A DNA stretch of 64,000 bases, taken from assembly GCF_036452155.1 (NCBI RefSeq), contig NZ_JAWJZY010000001.1. One strand, 5' to 3'. Made by a program: the position numbers and the translations under genes. This DNA is from Sorlinia euscelidii. GTDB lineage: Bacteria; Pseudomonadota; Alphaproteobacteria; Acetobacterales; Acetobacteraceae. Shown piece by piece: positions 53,614 to 60,532 of this stretch (its first letter is position 1; the number at the start of each line of letters is the position of its first letter). The notes under the pieces were generated by a model. It saw nothing but the letters and a program-made list of their open reading frames with translations. It ran no database searches and was not told the DNA's origin.

Positions 53614-54585
53614 ATGCAACACACGCCGACCGCGCTTATTGTGGCCGGACCGACGTGCTCCGGCAAGTCGGCTCTGGCATTTTCCCTCGCGCAGCTTTTT
53701 GACGGGGTCATCATCAACGCGGATTCCATACAGGTTTACAGGGATCTGCGCGTATTGACCGCGCGCCCGTCAGAGGCGGAAATGCAAGCCGTGCCGCATC
53801 GCCTCTACGGGGTCCTTGACGCAGCGGAAAATGGAAGTGTCGCCTGGTGGCGTCGCCGCGCGCTCAATGAGATGGAGGCGGCCCTGGAACTGGGCAAATT
53901 GCCGATCTTCTGCGGTGGGACGGGCATGTATCTGCGAGCTCTTATTGAAGGATTGGTGGAAGTGCCTGAACCGGGGCCGGAAGCCCGCGCGCAAGCCCGC
54001 GAAAAACTCGCGGTTGAAGGACCCGAGGCGCTTTACGCTGCGCTTCAGTCGATTGACCCCGATGCGATCAGGCGAATCGCGCCGGCAGATGGTCAGAGGT
54101 TGGCACGCGTCTGGGAGGTGTGGCGCGGCACAGGCAAAACCCTGAGCTGGTGGCGTCAGAAATCGCGCCTTCCCGCGGCGTCATGTCGCTTCATCGCCCT
54201 GCGACTCGACCCACCGAGGGACGCGTTGCGCGCGGCCATCGCGGCCCGTTTCGATGTCATGCTGGATCACGGTGCGATTGAGGAGGTCACCGCTTTACGT
54301 GCCCGCAATTTAGCGCCTTCCCTCCCTGCCATGCGCGCACATGGCGTGCCGGAATTGGTGGCATTCCTCGATGGAAACATGACCCTGGCCATGGCGCGTG
54401 AACGCGCGACCCTGGCGACGGGACAATACACAAGGCGGCAGGCCACGTGGTTTCGACATCACGAACTTGCGAGCGATTCGTTCACGTATAATTTATCGCA
54501 AAGATTTGAGCAATCTACGCAATTTTCGGAAAGAACGTTAGAAGATTTAGAAATATTTATACGGATGCGATTGACGCGCTGTTGA
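53614..54585 (+). CDS. miaA: tRNA dimethylallyltransferase MiaA
   Basis: Adds dimethylallyl to A37 of tRNAs reading UNN codons. P-loop VAGPTCSGKSALAFSLA (about residues 11-27), then IINADSIQVYRDL, FCGGTGMYLRALIEGL, and the tRNA-binding QYTRRQATWFRH near the C-terminus. 323 residues from ATG 53614, normal; the frame is open to 53566 but that would overlap serB. Neighbour tRNA-Tyr is itself a MiaA substrate in other bacteria. The 3' end is clearly AT-richer than the rest. Confidence 0.94.
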   Translation: MQHTPTALIVAGPTCSGKSALAFSLAQLFDGVIINADSIQVYRDLRVLTARPSEAEMQAVPHRLYGVLDAAENGSVAWWRRRALNEMEAALELGKLPIFCGGTGMYLRALIEGLVEVPEPGPEARAQAREKLAVEGPEALYAALQSIDPDAIRRIAPADGQRLARVWEVWRGTGKTLSWWRQKSRLPAASCRFIALRLDPPRDALRAAIAARFDVMLDHGAIEEVTALRARNLAPSLPAMRAHGVPELVAFLDGNMTLAMARERATLATGQYTRRQATWFRHHELASDSFTYNLSQRFEQSTQFSERTLEDLEIFIRMRLTRC

Positions 54586-54600
54586 ATTTTGCGGTAATCC

Positions 54601-54616
54601 CCCTTTCTCAAAAGGG
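54601..54616 (+). promoter_or_regulatory. Hairpin covering the ilvB ribosome-binding site
   Basis: CCCTTT and AAAGGG pair around CTCA. The right arm shares bases with the ribosome site AGGGAGG (54613-54619), so folding would hide it. No leader peptide with branched-chain codons is seen in the 40-base miaA-ilvB gap. Confidence 0.3.
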
Positions 54617-54625
54617 AGGTCGGTT

Positions 54626-56422
54626 ATGTCCGATTCAGATCATCCGGTCGCGACATCGTCAAAAACGGCACAAAATGGCGCGCAACAGCTTCTTGACCTG
54701 CTGGTTGAGCACGGTGTTGATGTTATTTTCGGCTATCCCGGCGGCGCGGTCCTCCCGATTTACGATGCGCTGCACCAGCGTGACGATATACGCCACATTC
54801 TTGTCCGGCATGAGCAGGCGGCCGTCCATGCTGCGGAGGGCTATGCCCGCGCCACAGGCAGGCCCGGTGTCGTGCTGGTGACAAGCGGCCCGGGCGCGAC
54901 AAACGCCGTGACCGGTCTGGTCGATGCCTTGATGGACTCCATCCCGATCATCTGTATTTGCGGGCAGGTCCCTTCCGCACTGATCGGCAATGATGCGTTT
55001 CAGGAAGCGGACACAACCGGCATCACGCGTCCCGCCACGAAATATAATTACCTCGTCAAACACGGTAAGGACCTTGCACCGATCGTTCGGGAGGCCTTTC
55101 GTGTCGCGACGACGGGGCGGCCCGGCCCTGTGCTGATCGACCTCCCCAAGGATATTTCAGTCGGTAAGATTGAGGCGGCGCCCTCGCGCTTTGATAGCCG
55201 GAGACGCCCTTACGCGCCGCAGACCCAGCCTGACCCTTCCGCGATCCGGGAAGCGGTCGCGATGATGAAGAAGGCGCGTCGACCTCTCTTTTACACAGGG
55301 GGCGGGGTAATCAATGCAGGGCCGGGTGCCTCCGCCGCTTTAAGTGAATTGGTGCGTAAAACCGGCTTCCCCGTTACCTCAACCTTGATGGGCCTCGGCG
55401 CTGTCCCGACGACGGACCCCCATTTCCTCGGCATGTTGGGGATGCATGGCAGTTATGAGGCCAATCTGGCGACGCATGGTTGCGATCTTCTCATCGCGCT
55501 GGGCGCGCGATTTGATGACCGCGTGACGGGGCGGGTCGACGCATTCTCTCCGGGGTCACGCAAGATCCACGCAGATATTGACCCCGCGCAGGTCAATAAA
55601 ATCATCCGCGCGGACCACGCCCTTATTGGTGATGTCGGTCTGACCCTTCAGGCATTGAACGAGATGTGGGACGGTGGGCCAAATGAACTGTCTGAATGGT
55701 GGCAGATAATTGATGGCTGGCGCGCCGTCGATAGTTTTGCCTTTAAACAGGATATGGACCCGGCGGCCATCATTCGGCCCCAACATGCGATCAAACGCCT
55801 TTACGAGGCCACGCAGGCGGTCAAAAAAGATGTATATGTCTCGACGGAAGTCGGACAACATCAGATGTGGGCGGCACAGCATTTTCATTTCGATGCGCCG
55901 AATCACTGGCTGACGTCGGGTGGACTGGGAACAATGGGTTATGGCTTGCCCGCCGCGATCGGCGCGCAGATCGCCCACCCGGAGGGGCTGGTCATTGATA
56001 TTGCGGGCGAGGCGTCTATCCTGATGAATATTCAGGAGCTCGGGACGATGGCGCAATATGATCTGCCGGTCAAAATCTTCATCCTGAATAACCGCTATAT
56101 GGGCATGGTGCGGCAATGGCAGGAATTATTGCACGGCGCACGCTATGCCCATTCCTACAGCGAGGCCCTGCCGGATTTCACCCGTCTTGCCGAGGCGTTT
56201 CATGGTAAAGGCGTCAGGGCGACCTGCGTCGGGGAGCTGGATGAAGCGATTGAGACGATGCTGACGCATAAGGGCTCCGTCGTTGCTGAAATCTGTGTGA
56301 GCCCTGATGAAAATTGTTTCCCCATGATTCCGTCAGGGGCGGCGCATAATGAGATGCTTCTCGGGCCGGACCGTCAGACGGACGCTGCGCGGATCACCGA
56401 TGAAGGCATGATGTTGGTTTGA
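54626..56422 (+). CDS. ilvB: Acetolactate synthase large subunit
   Basis: Thiamine-diphosphate enzyme for the first common step of valine, leucine and isoleucine synthesis. N-terminal TPP domain: VDVIFGYPGGAVLPIYDAL with the catalytic glutamate in HEQAAVHAAEGYARATGRPG. The central FAD domain follows. The C-terminal TPP-binding motif is GEASILMNIQELGTMAQYDLPVKIFILNN; a GDG-type motif appears as AGE, as in some homologues. 598 residues, normal. GGGAGG precedes the ATG. It overlaps the small-subunit gene by four bases. Confidence 0.96.
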   Translation: MSDSDHPVATSSKTAQNGAQQLLDLLVEHGVDVIFGYPGGAVLPIYDALHQRDDIRHILVRHEQAAVHAAEGYARATGRPGVVLVTSGPGATNAVTGLVDALMDSIPIICICGQVPSALIGNDAFQEADTTGITRPATKYNYLVKHGKDLAPIVREAFRVATTGRPGPVLIDLPKDISVGKIEAAPSRFDSRRRPYAPQTQPDPSAIREAVAMMKKARRPLFYTGGGVINAGPGASAALSELVRKTGFPVTSTLMGLGAVPTTDPHFLGMLGMHGSYEANLATHGCDLLIALGARFDDRVTGRVDAFSPGSRKIHADIDPAQVNKIIRADHALIGDVGLTLQALNEMWDGGPNELSEWWQIIDGWRAVDSFAFKQDMDPAAIIRPQHAIKRLYEATQAVKKDVYVSTEVGQHQMWAAQHFHFDAPNHWLTSGGLGTMGYGLPAAIGAQIAHPEGLVIDIAGEASILMNIQELGTMAQYDLPVKIFILNNRYMGMVRQWQELLHGARYAHSYSEALPDFTRLAEAFHGKGVRATCVGELDEAIETMLTHKGSVVAEICVSPDENCFPMIPSGAAHNEMLLGPDRQTDAARITDEGMMLV

Positions 56423-56943
56423 TGAAAGAAGAACGCATAAAAACGGCGATCATCGCCGTGATCATCGAAAATGAGAGCGGGGCGCTGGCCCGGGTTGTCG
56501 GGCTGTTTTCAGGCCGCGGCTATAATATTGAGAGTCTCACCGTCTCGGAAATCGACTCGGCCCATCATATGTCACGCATCACCATCGTGACATCAGGCAC
56601 GGAGATGGTCATCGCGCAGATCAAGGCACAGCTGGAACGTCTCGTTCCGGTGCATGGCGTGCTTGATCTGAGTGAACCGGGGCCGCATGTCGAGCGGGAG
56701 CTGGCGTTGATTAAAGTGGTCAATCGCGGTGACCCGCGGACGGAGGCCATGCGCATCGCCGATGCTTTTCATGCCCGCATCGTCGATGTTTCCGCGACAT
56801 CCTGCGTGTATGAAGTCACAGGATCGAGCGATAAAGTGACGGCTTTTATCGAGCTGTTGCTTCCGCTCGGCGTGATAGAAGTCGCGCGGACCGGCATCGT
56901 CGCCATGACACGCGGCGCACAGAAATCATTTCAGGCAGACTGA
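56419..56943 (+). CDS. ilvN: Acetolactate synthase small (regulatory) subunit
   Basis: Gives valine feedback control to the large subunit. N-terminal ACT domain: IAVIIENESGALARVVGLFSGRGYNIESLTV (about residues 11-41). The second domain has ERELALIKVV and ARIVDVSATSCVYEVTGSSDKVTAFIELL. 174 residues, the long ilvH/ilvN form of alphaproteobacteria. Start overlaps ilvB; ilvC follows 24 bases later. Confidence 0.95.
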   Translation: MMKEERIKTAIIAVIIENESGALARVVGLFSGRGYNIESLTVSEIDSAHHMSRITIVTSGTEMVIAQIKAQLERLVPVHGVLDLSEPGPHVERELALIKVVNRGDPRTEAMRIADAFHARIVDVSATSCVYEVTGSSDKVTAFIELLLPLGVIEVARTGIVAMTRGAQKSFQAD

Positions 56944-56967
56944 TTTACAAAGTGAGGGAGAACACCG

Positions 56968-57987
56968 ATGCGTGTTTATTACGACCGTGACTGCGATCTC
57001 GGCTTAATCAAAAGTAAAAAACTGGCCATTATCGGTTACGGGAGTCAGGGACATGCCCACGCGCATAACCTCCGTGATAGCGGCGTCCGTGACATTGTCG
57101 TCGCCTTGCGGCCAGACTCGAAAGCTGTCGCGAAAGCACAGGAGGCCGGATTTAAAGTAATGTCCCCCTCCGAGGCCGCATCCTGGGCTGATGTGGTCAT
57201 GGTGCTGACACCCGATGAGGGGCAGGCCGATCTTTACAAAGAGCATCTGGAGAAAAACCTGAAACAGGGGGCCGCCCTCGCTTTTGCGCATGGTCTGTCG
57301 ATCCATTTCCGCCTCATCGAAGCACGTCCTGATCTGGATGTTTTTCTGATTGCGCCGAAGGGCCCGGGCCACACGGTGCGGTCAGAATATCAGCGGGGTG
57401 GTGGCGTGCCGTCCCTTGTTGCGGTGGCGCAGGATGCATCCGGGAATGCGCTCGATATCGCGCTCTCTTACGCTTCGGCCAATGGCGGTGGCCGGGCCGG
57501 CATTATTGAGACAAGCTTCAAGGAGGAGGTCGAGACGGATCTCTTCGGTGAACAGGCGGTTCTCTGCGGTGGGCTGGTGGAGCTGATCCGGGCCGGATTT
57601 GAAACGCTTGTCGAAGGCGGTTATGCGCCCGAGATGGCGTATTTTGAGTGCCTCCATGAGATGAAACTCATCGTTGACCTGATTTATGAAGGCGGTATCG
57701 CCAATATGAATTATTCGATTTCCAACACGGCGGAATATGGTGAATACGTCACCGGCCCCCGTATCGTGACCCCGGAAACGAAAGCTGAGATGAAACGCGT
57801 CCTGACGGATATCCAGAATGGCACGTTCGTACGGAATTTCATTCAGGAAAATCAGTCAGGTGGGATCGGCTTCAAGGCCATTCGCGCACGTAACGACGCG
57901 CATCAGATTGAAAAAACGGGTGAGAAACTGCGCGCCATGATGCCCTGGATCGCGAAGGGCAAACTGGTGGATAAAGCTCGAAACTGA
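56968..57987 (+). CDS. ilvC: Ketol-acid reductoisomerase (NADP+)
   Basis: Second enzyme of the branched-chain pathway. It begins VYYDRDCDLGLIKSKKLAIIGYGSQGHAHA, the class I signature with the nucleotide-binding loop. Metal-binding residues are in VETDLFGEQAVLCGGL and YFECLHEMKLIVDLIYEGG. 339 residues, normal for class I. GAGGGAG precedes the ATG. Last gene of ilvBNC, followed at once by a strong stem-loop. Confidence 0.97.
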   Translation: MRVYYDRDCDLGLIKSKKLAIIGYGSQGHAHAHNLRDSGVRDIVVALRPDSKAVAKAQEAGFKVMSPSEAASWADVVMVLTPDEGQADLYKEHLEKNLKQGAALAFAHGLSIHFRLIEARPDLDVFLIAPKGPGHTVRSEYQRGGGVPSLVAVAQDASGNALDIALSYASANGGGRAGIIETSFKEEVETDLFGEQAVLCGGLVELIRAGFETLVEGGYAPEMAYFECLHEMKLIVDLIYEGGIANMNYSISNTAEYGEYVTGPRIVTPETKAEMKRVLTDIQNGTFVRNFIQENQSGGIGFKAIRARNDAHQIEKTGEKLRAMMPWIAKGKLVDKARN

Positions 57988-57996
57988 AGCCCTGCC

Positions 57997-58030
57997 TGAC
58001 GGCCGCCTGCACCGCGTCAGGCGGTCGTCA
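57997..58030. terminator. Stem-loop after ilvC
   Basis: TGACGGCCGCCTG pairs with CAGGCGGTCGTCA (13 base pairs, one G-T) around an eight-base loop, nine bases past the ilvC stop. Convergent with the lipoprotein gene at 58077, so it may act in both directions. No T-run. Confidence 0.6.
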
Positions 58031-58076
58031 CAGAGTTTAAGAGGCGCTGCGGTGGCGCCCCCTGACGCGCGCAGAC

Positions 58077-58424
58077 TTATTTTCCGACTTTGTCCGGTTG
58101 CGATGGCATCGTCGCCTTTTCACCCTGATTTTGCGCCGGATGATCCTGGCGGAAGAGATCCCATTCTTCAATGATGCGCCCGTCGGGAAGGTGGCACAAA
58201 GCGTGCACGCCTTTTTCGTCCCGGACCATCTGCAGTCCGCCGCCTTTCTGGATGCACCAGGTCGATGCCGGATTGCGCATACCCGTGTGCGCGTTGGAAA
58301 GCAGAAAATCCTCGCGGGAGCACGCGACGAGAAGCGGCGCCGCCAGGGCAACGCCGATCATCGCGGCGCGCCTGAACGGAACGATATCAGTGCGCTGGTG
58401 CCTGATGGGTGAAAAACCGGACAT
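58077..58424 (-). CDS. DUF333-domain lipoprotein
   Basis: 115-residue precursor. Arg-Arg then the hydrophobic MIGVALAAPLLVAC with lipobox LVAC marks a lipoprotein. The mature part has RNPASTWCIQKGGGLQMV and GVHALCHLPDGRIIEEWDLFR, the DUF333 pattern (NPAxxxC, CxLPDGxxxxEW) found in small secreted proteins of unknown role. ATG 58424 is used; the first 38 bases overlap the preceding gene. Start uncertain (58361 also possible). Confidence 0.8.
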   Translation of the reverse strand: MSGFSPIRHQRTDIVPFRRAAMIGVALAAPLLVACSREDFLLSNAHTGMRNPASTWCIQKGGGLQMVRDEKGVHALCHLPDGRIIEEWDLFRQDHPAQNQGEKATMPSQPDKVGK

Positions 58425-58701
58425 ATTTCTCTTCAACTTCAAGCTCTTTCAGCGCTTCCGCGAATTTCTTGAAATGCGGCATTTGCAGATGCGCGTCAAA
58501 CGCGGCACGGTCTTTATAGGTTTCGTGCAGGACGATGGCGGATTTGTCGTCATTATCCGTCAGAACATCGAAACCGAGGCAACCTTCCTCATCACCGAGA
58601 GAATGGCGGCTGTCGAACAGGCAGAGTTCAAAGAACGCGTCAAATGAATCTGGCGCGACGGAAAATTCAGCGAGTACGATGAAAGGTTTTGACACAATCA
58701 T
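58387..58701 (-). CDS. Antibiotic biosynthesis monooxygenase (ABM)-domain protein
   Basis: 104 residues with the dimeric alpha-beta barrel layout: FIVLAEFSVAPDSFDAFFEL, then EEGCLGFDVLTDNDDKSAIVLHETYKDRAAFDAHLQMPHFKKF. This is the ABM/YgiN pattern: small oxygenases acting on quinones or similar compounds, many with no known substrate. AAGGAAAT lies before the ATG. It overlaps the following lipoprotein gene and is divergent from the glycine riboswitch. Confidence 0.85.
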   Translation of the reverse strand: MIVSKPFIVLAEFSVAPDSFDAFFELCLFDSRHSLGDEEGCLGFDVLTDNDDKSAIVLHETYKDRAAFDAHLQMPHFKKFAEALKELEVEEKYVRFFTHQAPAH

Positions 58702-58757
58702 TTCCTTAAGTTTTCGATAGTTGATTTAGAACCGGAGTTCTGCCAAGAGTAAAGCCT

Positions 58758-58910
58758 CGATTTACGGGAGAGGCTGGTTTTGACCAGCGCCGAAGGAGCA
58801 ACCGCCCCGGAAACTCTCAGGCAAAAGGACCGGAATCGTTTTACTTCTGGAAAGAGGCGTCTTTAAGGCGTCCGCCGAAGGGATAGCGATCTCAGGCGAA
58901 CCGACAGAAG
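58758..58910 (+). ncRNA. Tandem glycine riboswitch
   Basis: Two glycine aptamers in a row. Aptamer 1: P1 CGATT (58758-58762) with AATCG (58834-58838), and conserved GCGCCGAAGGAGCAA and CTCTCAGGCAAAAGGACCG cores. Aptamer 2: P1 CTTCTG (58844-58849) with CAGAAG (58905-58910), with GCCGAAGGGAT and ATCTCAGGCGAACCGACAG. Downstream, CCTC (58926-58929) can pair with the ribosome site GAGG (58936-58939), which suggests translational control of the glycine cleavage genes. Confidence 0.95.
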
Positions 58911-58948
58911 GGGCAAAGATTTCAACCTCTCTCAGGAGGCGTTCGTCT

Positions 58949-60463
58949 TTGTCCCAAACATTGTGTCGCACAGCTCTCCACGCCCTCCATCTCCGTCTCG
59001 GCGCAAAAATGGTGCCTTTCGCCGGGTTTGACATGCCGCTTCATTTTAAAGCGGGGTTGATGGCGGAGCATCTCCACACACGCCGTGCGGCCGGATTATT
59101 TGACGTCTCCCATATGGGGCAGATCGAAATCACCGCGCGTGAAGGCGGGTTCGCTGCCGTGGCGACCGCTCTGGAAAAACTCATTCCAATCGATATTGCG
59201 GGTCTGGAAAATGGCCGTCAGCGATACGGGTTCTTCACCCTGCCAAATGGGGGTCTCCTTGATGATCTCATGGTGGCGCGACGTGGCGAGGCCGTTTTCA
59301 TGGTCGTCAATGCGAGCCGTCAGGAGAAGGATCTCGCGCATCTTCGGGCGCATCTTGAGGACCGCATCATCGTCACCCCTCTCAAAAACCGCGCGCTTCT
59401 CGCTTTGCAGGGGCCTCTCGCCGCGGAGATCATGAGCGCGCTATGCCCGCCAAGCCATGACATGCGGTTCATGGACGTTATTGATACGGAAATTGATGGC
59501 GTTGCCTGTATTCTCACCCGGTCGGGATATACGGGTGAGGATGGGTTTGAGCTCAGCCTCCCCGCCGCGCAGGCCACTGCCGTCGCGGAGAAAATCCTGT
59601 CCGATCCGCGTGTCCTGCCGATCGGTCTGGGCGCGCGTGACAGTTTGCGGCTTGAGGCCGGATTATGCCTTTACGGGCAGGACATTGATGAAAACACCAC
59701 CCCTATCGAAGCGTCCCTCCAATGGGCGATCCCGAAATGCCGCCGTGCCGGTGGGACGCGGGCAGGGGGCTTCCTCGGAGACGACGTGATCCTGAAAGAG
59801 CTGGCAGGAGGGCCTGCGCAATGTCGCGTTGGCCTTGCTGCAACGGGACGCGCACCGATCCGCGCCGGGGAGATGCTTTACGCGGACCCGGAAGCGAAAA
59901 CACCGATCGGCAAAGTGACTTCCGGCGCTTATGGCCCATCTTTTAACGGGCCGGTTGCCATGGGCTATGTGACGCCGGCTTTCAAAGAGGTCGGGCAAAC
60001 GATTTACGCGGCCCTCCGCGGGAAGGTGATGGACGTCCACATTGTCGGCCTGAATTTTGTCCCCCCGGTTACAAGCGATAATGAGCGGAGAATGCCGAAT
60101 ATGATGGTTTTTTACACCCCGTCCCATGAGTGGGTCCGTCTGGATGGTGATGTTGCGACGGTGGGCATCACCCGCCACGCTGCGGAAGAATTGGGAGAGC
60201 TCGTCTTCGTTGAAGCCAAGGATGCCGGGACATCACTTGCACAGGGTGAGGCGGCGGCTGTTGCGGAATCGGTCAAGGCGGCTTCCGATATTTATGCGCC
60301 GGTCGCGGGTGAGATTGCCGGGTTTAATGAGCAACTTTCCGACTCCCCGCATCTGGTCAGTGAAGATCCTGAGGGGGCGGGGTGGATCTTCACGCTCAGG
60401 ATTACGGATCGCACCCAATTGGACGGCCTGTTGGATGCAACGGCCTATAAAGCCTCCCTCTAA
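58949..60463 (+). CDS. gcvT: Aminomethyltransferase GcvT, apparently fused to GcvH by a frame error
   Basis: T protein of the glycine cleavage system: transfers the aminomethyl carbon to tetrahydrofolate. Residues 1-375: TALHALHLRLGAKMVPFAGFDMPLHF, GLFDVSHMGQIEI, LTRSGYTGEDGFEL, LEAGLCLYGQDIDENTTPIEASL. As given, the frame continues through a linker into a complete GcvH (60101-60463), 504 residues in all. With one more C in the six-base run 60061-60066, GcvT ends FVPPGYKR-TAA at 60081, a normal T-protein end, and a ribosome site for gcvH follows. So two genes are more likely than a fusion. TTG start at 58949, with AGGAGG nine bases upstream; controlled by the riboswitch. Confidence 0.9.
   Translation: MSQTLCRTALHALHLRLGAKMVPFAGFDMPLHFKAGLMAEHLHTRRAAGLFDVSHMGQIEITAREGGFAAVATALEKLIPIDIAGLENGRQRYGFFTLPNGGLLDDLMVARRGEAVFMVVNASRQEKDLAHLRAHLEDRIIVTPLKNRALLALQGPLAAEIMSALCPPSHDMRFMDVIDTEIDGVACILTRSGYTGEDGFELSLPAAQATAVAEKILSDPRVLPIGLGARDSLRLEAGLCLYGQDIDENTTPIEASLQWAIPKCRRAGGTRAGGFLGDDVILKELAGGPAQCRVGLAATGRAPIRAGEMLYADPEAKTPIGKVTSGAYGPSFNGPVAMGYVTPAFKEVGQTIYAALRGKVMDVHIVGLNFVPPVTSDNERRMPNMMVFYTPSHEWVRLDGDVATVGITRHAAEELGELVFVEAKDAGTSLAQGEAAAVAESVKAASDIYAPVAGEIAGFNEQLSDSPHLVSEDPEGAGWIFTLRITDRTQLDGLLDATAYKASL
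60101..60463 (+). CDS. gcvH: Glycine cleavage system H protein
   Basis: Lipoyl carrier that shuttles the aminomethyl group between P, T and L proteins. FYTPSHEWVRLDGDVATVGITRHAAEELGELVFVEA opens the domain and the lipoylated lysine is in AVAESVKAASDIYAPVAGEI. About 120 residues, normal. GGAGA (60087-60091) lies nine bases before ATG 60101; ATG 60092 is the alternative. In the sequence as given it is in frame with gcvT (see that entry). Confidence 0.85.
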   Translation: MMVFYTPSHEWVRLDGDVATVGITRHAAEELGELVFVEAKDAGTSLAQGEAAAVAESVKAASDIYAPVAGEIAGFNEQLSDSPHLVSEDPEGAGWIFTLRITDRTQLDGLLDATAYKASL

Positions 60464-60532
60464 CCCAGTCTGCCGACCAGGCGATTATGTCGGCCTGCCT
60501 TCGTGATTCTGCCCGCAAGGAGTTTCGTTTCC

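Noticed and set aside
58949..60463. A novel GcvT-GcvH fusion protein
   Set aside because: A normal GcvT end with stop codons and a gcvH ribosome site are present one base out of frame, after a six-base C-run, in a window with five other such breaks.
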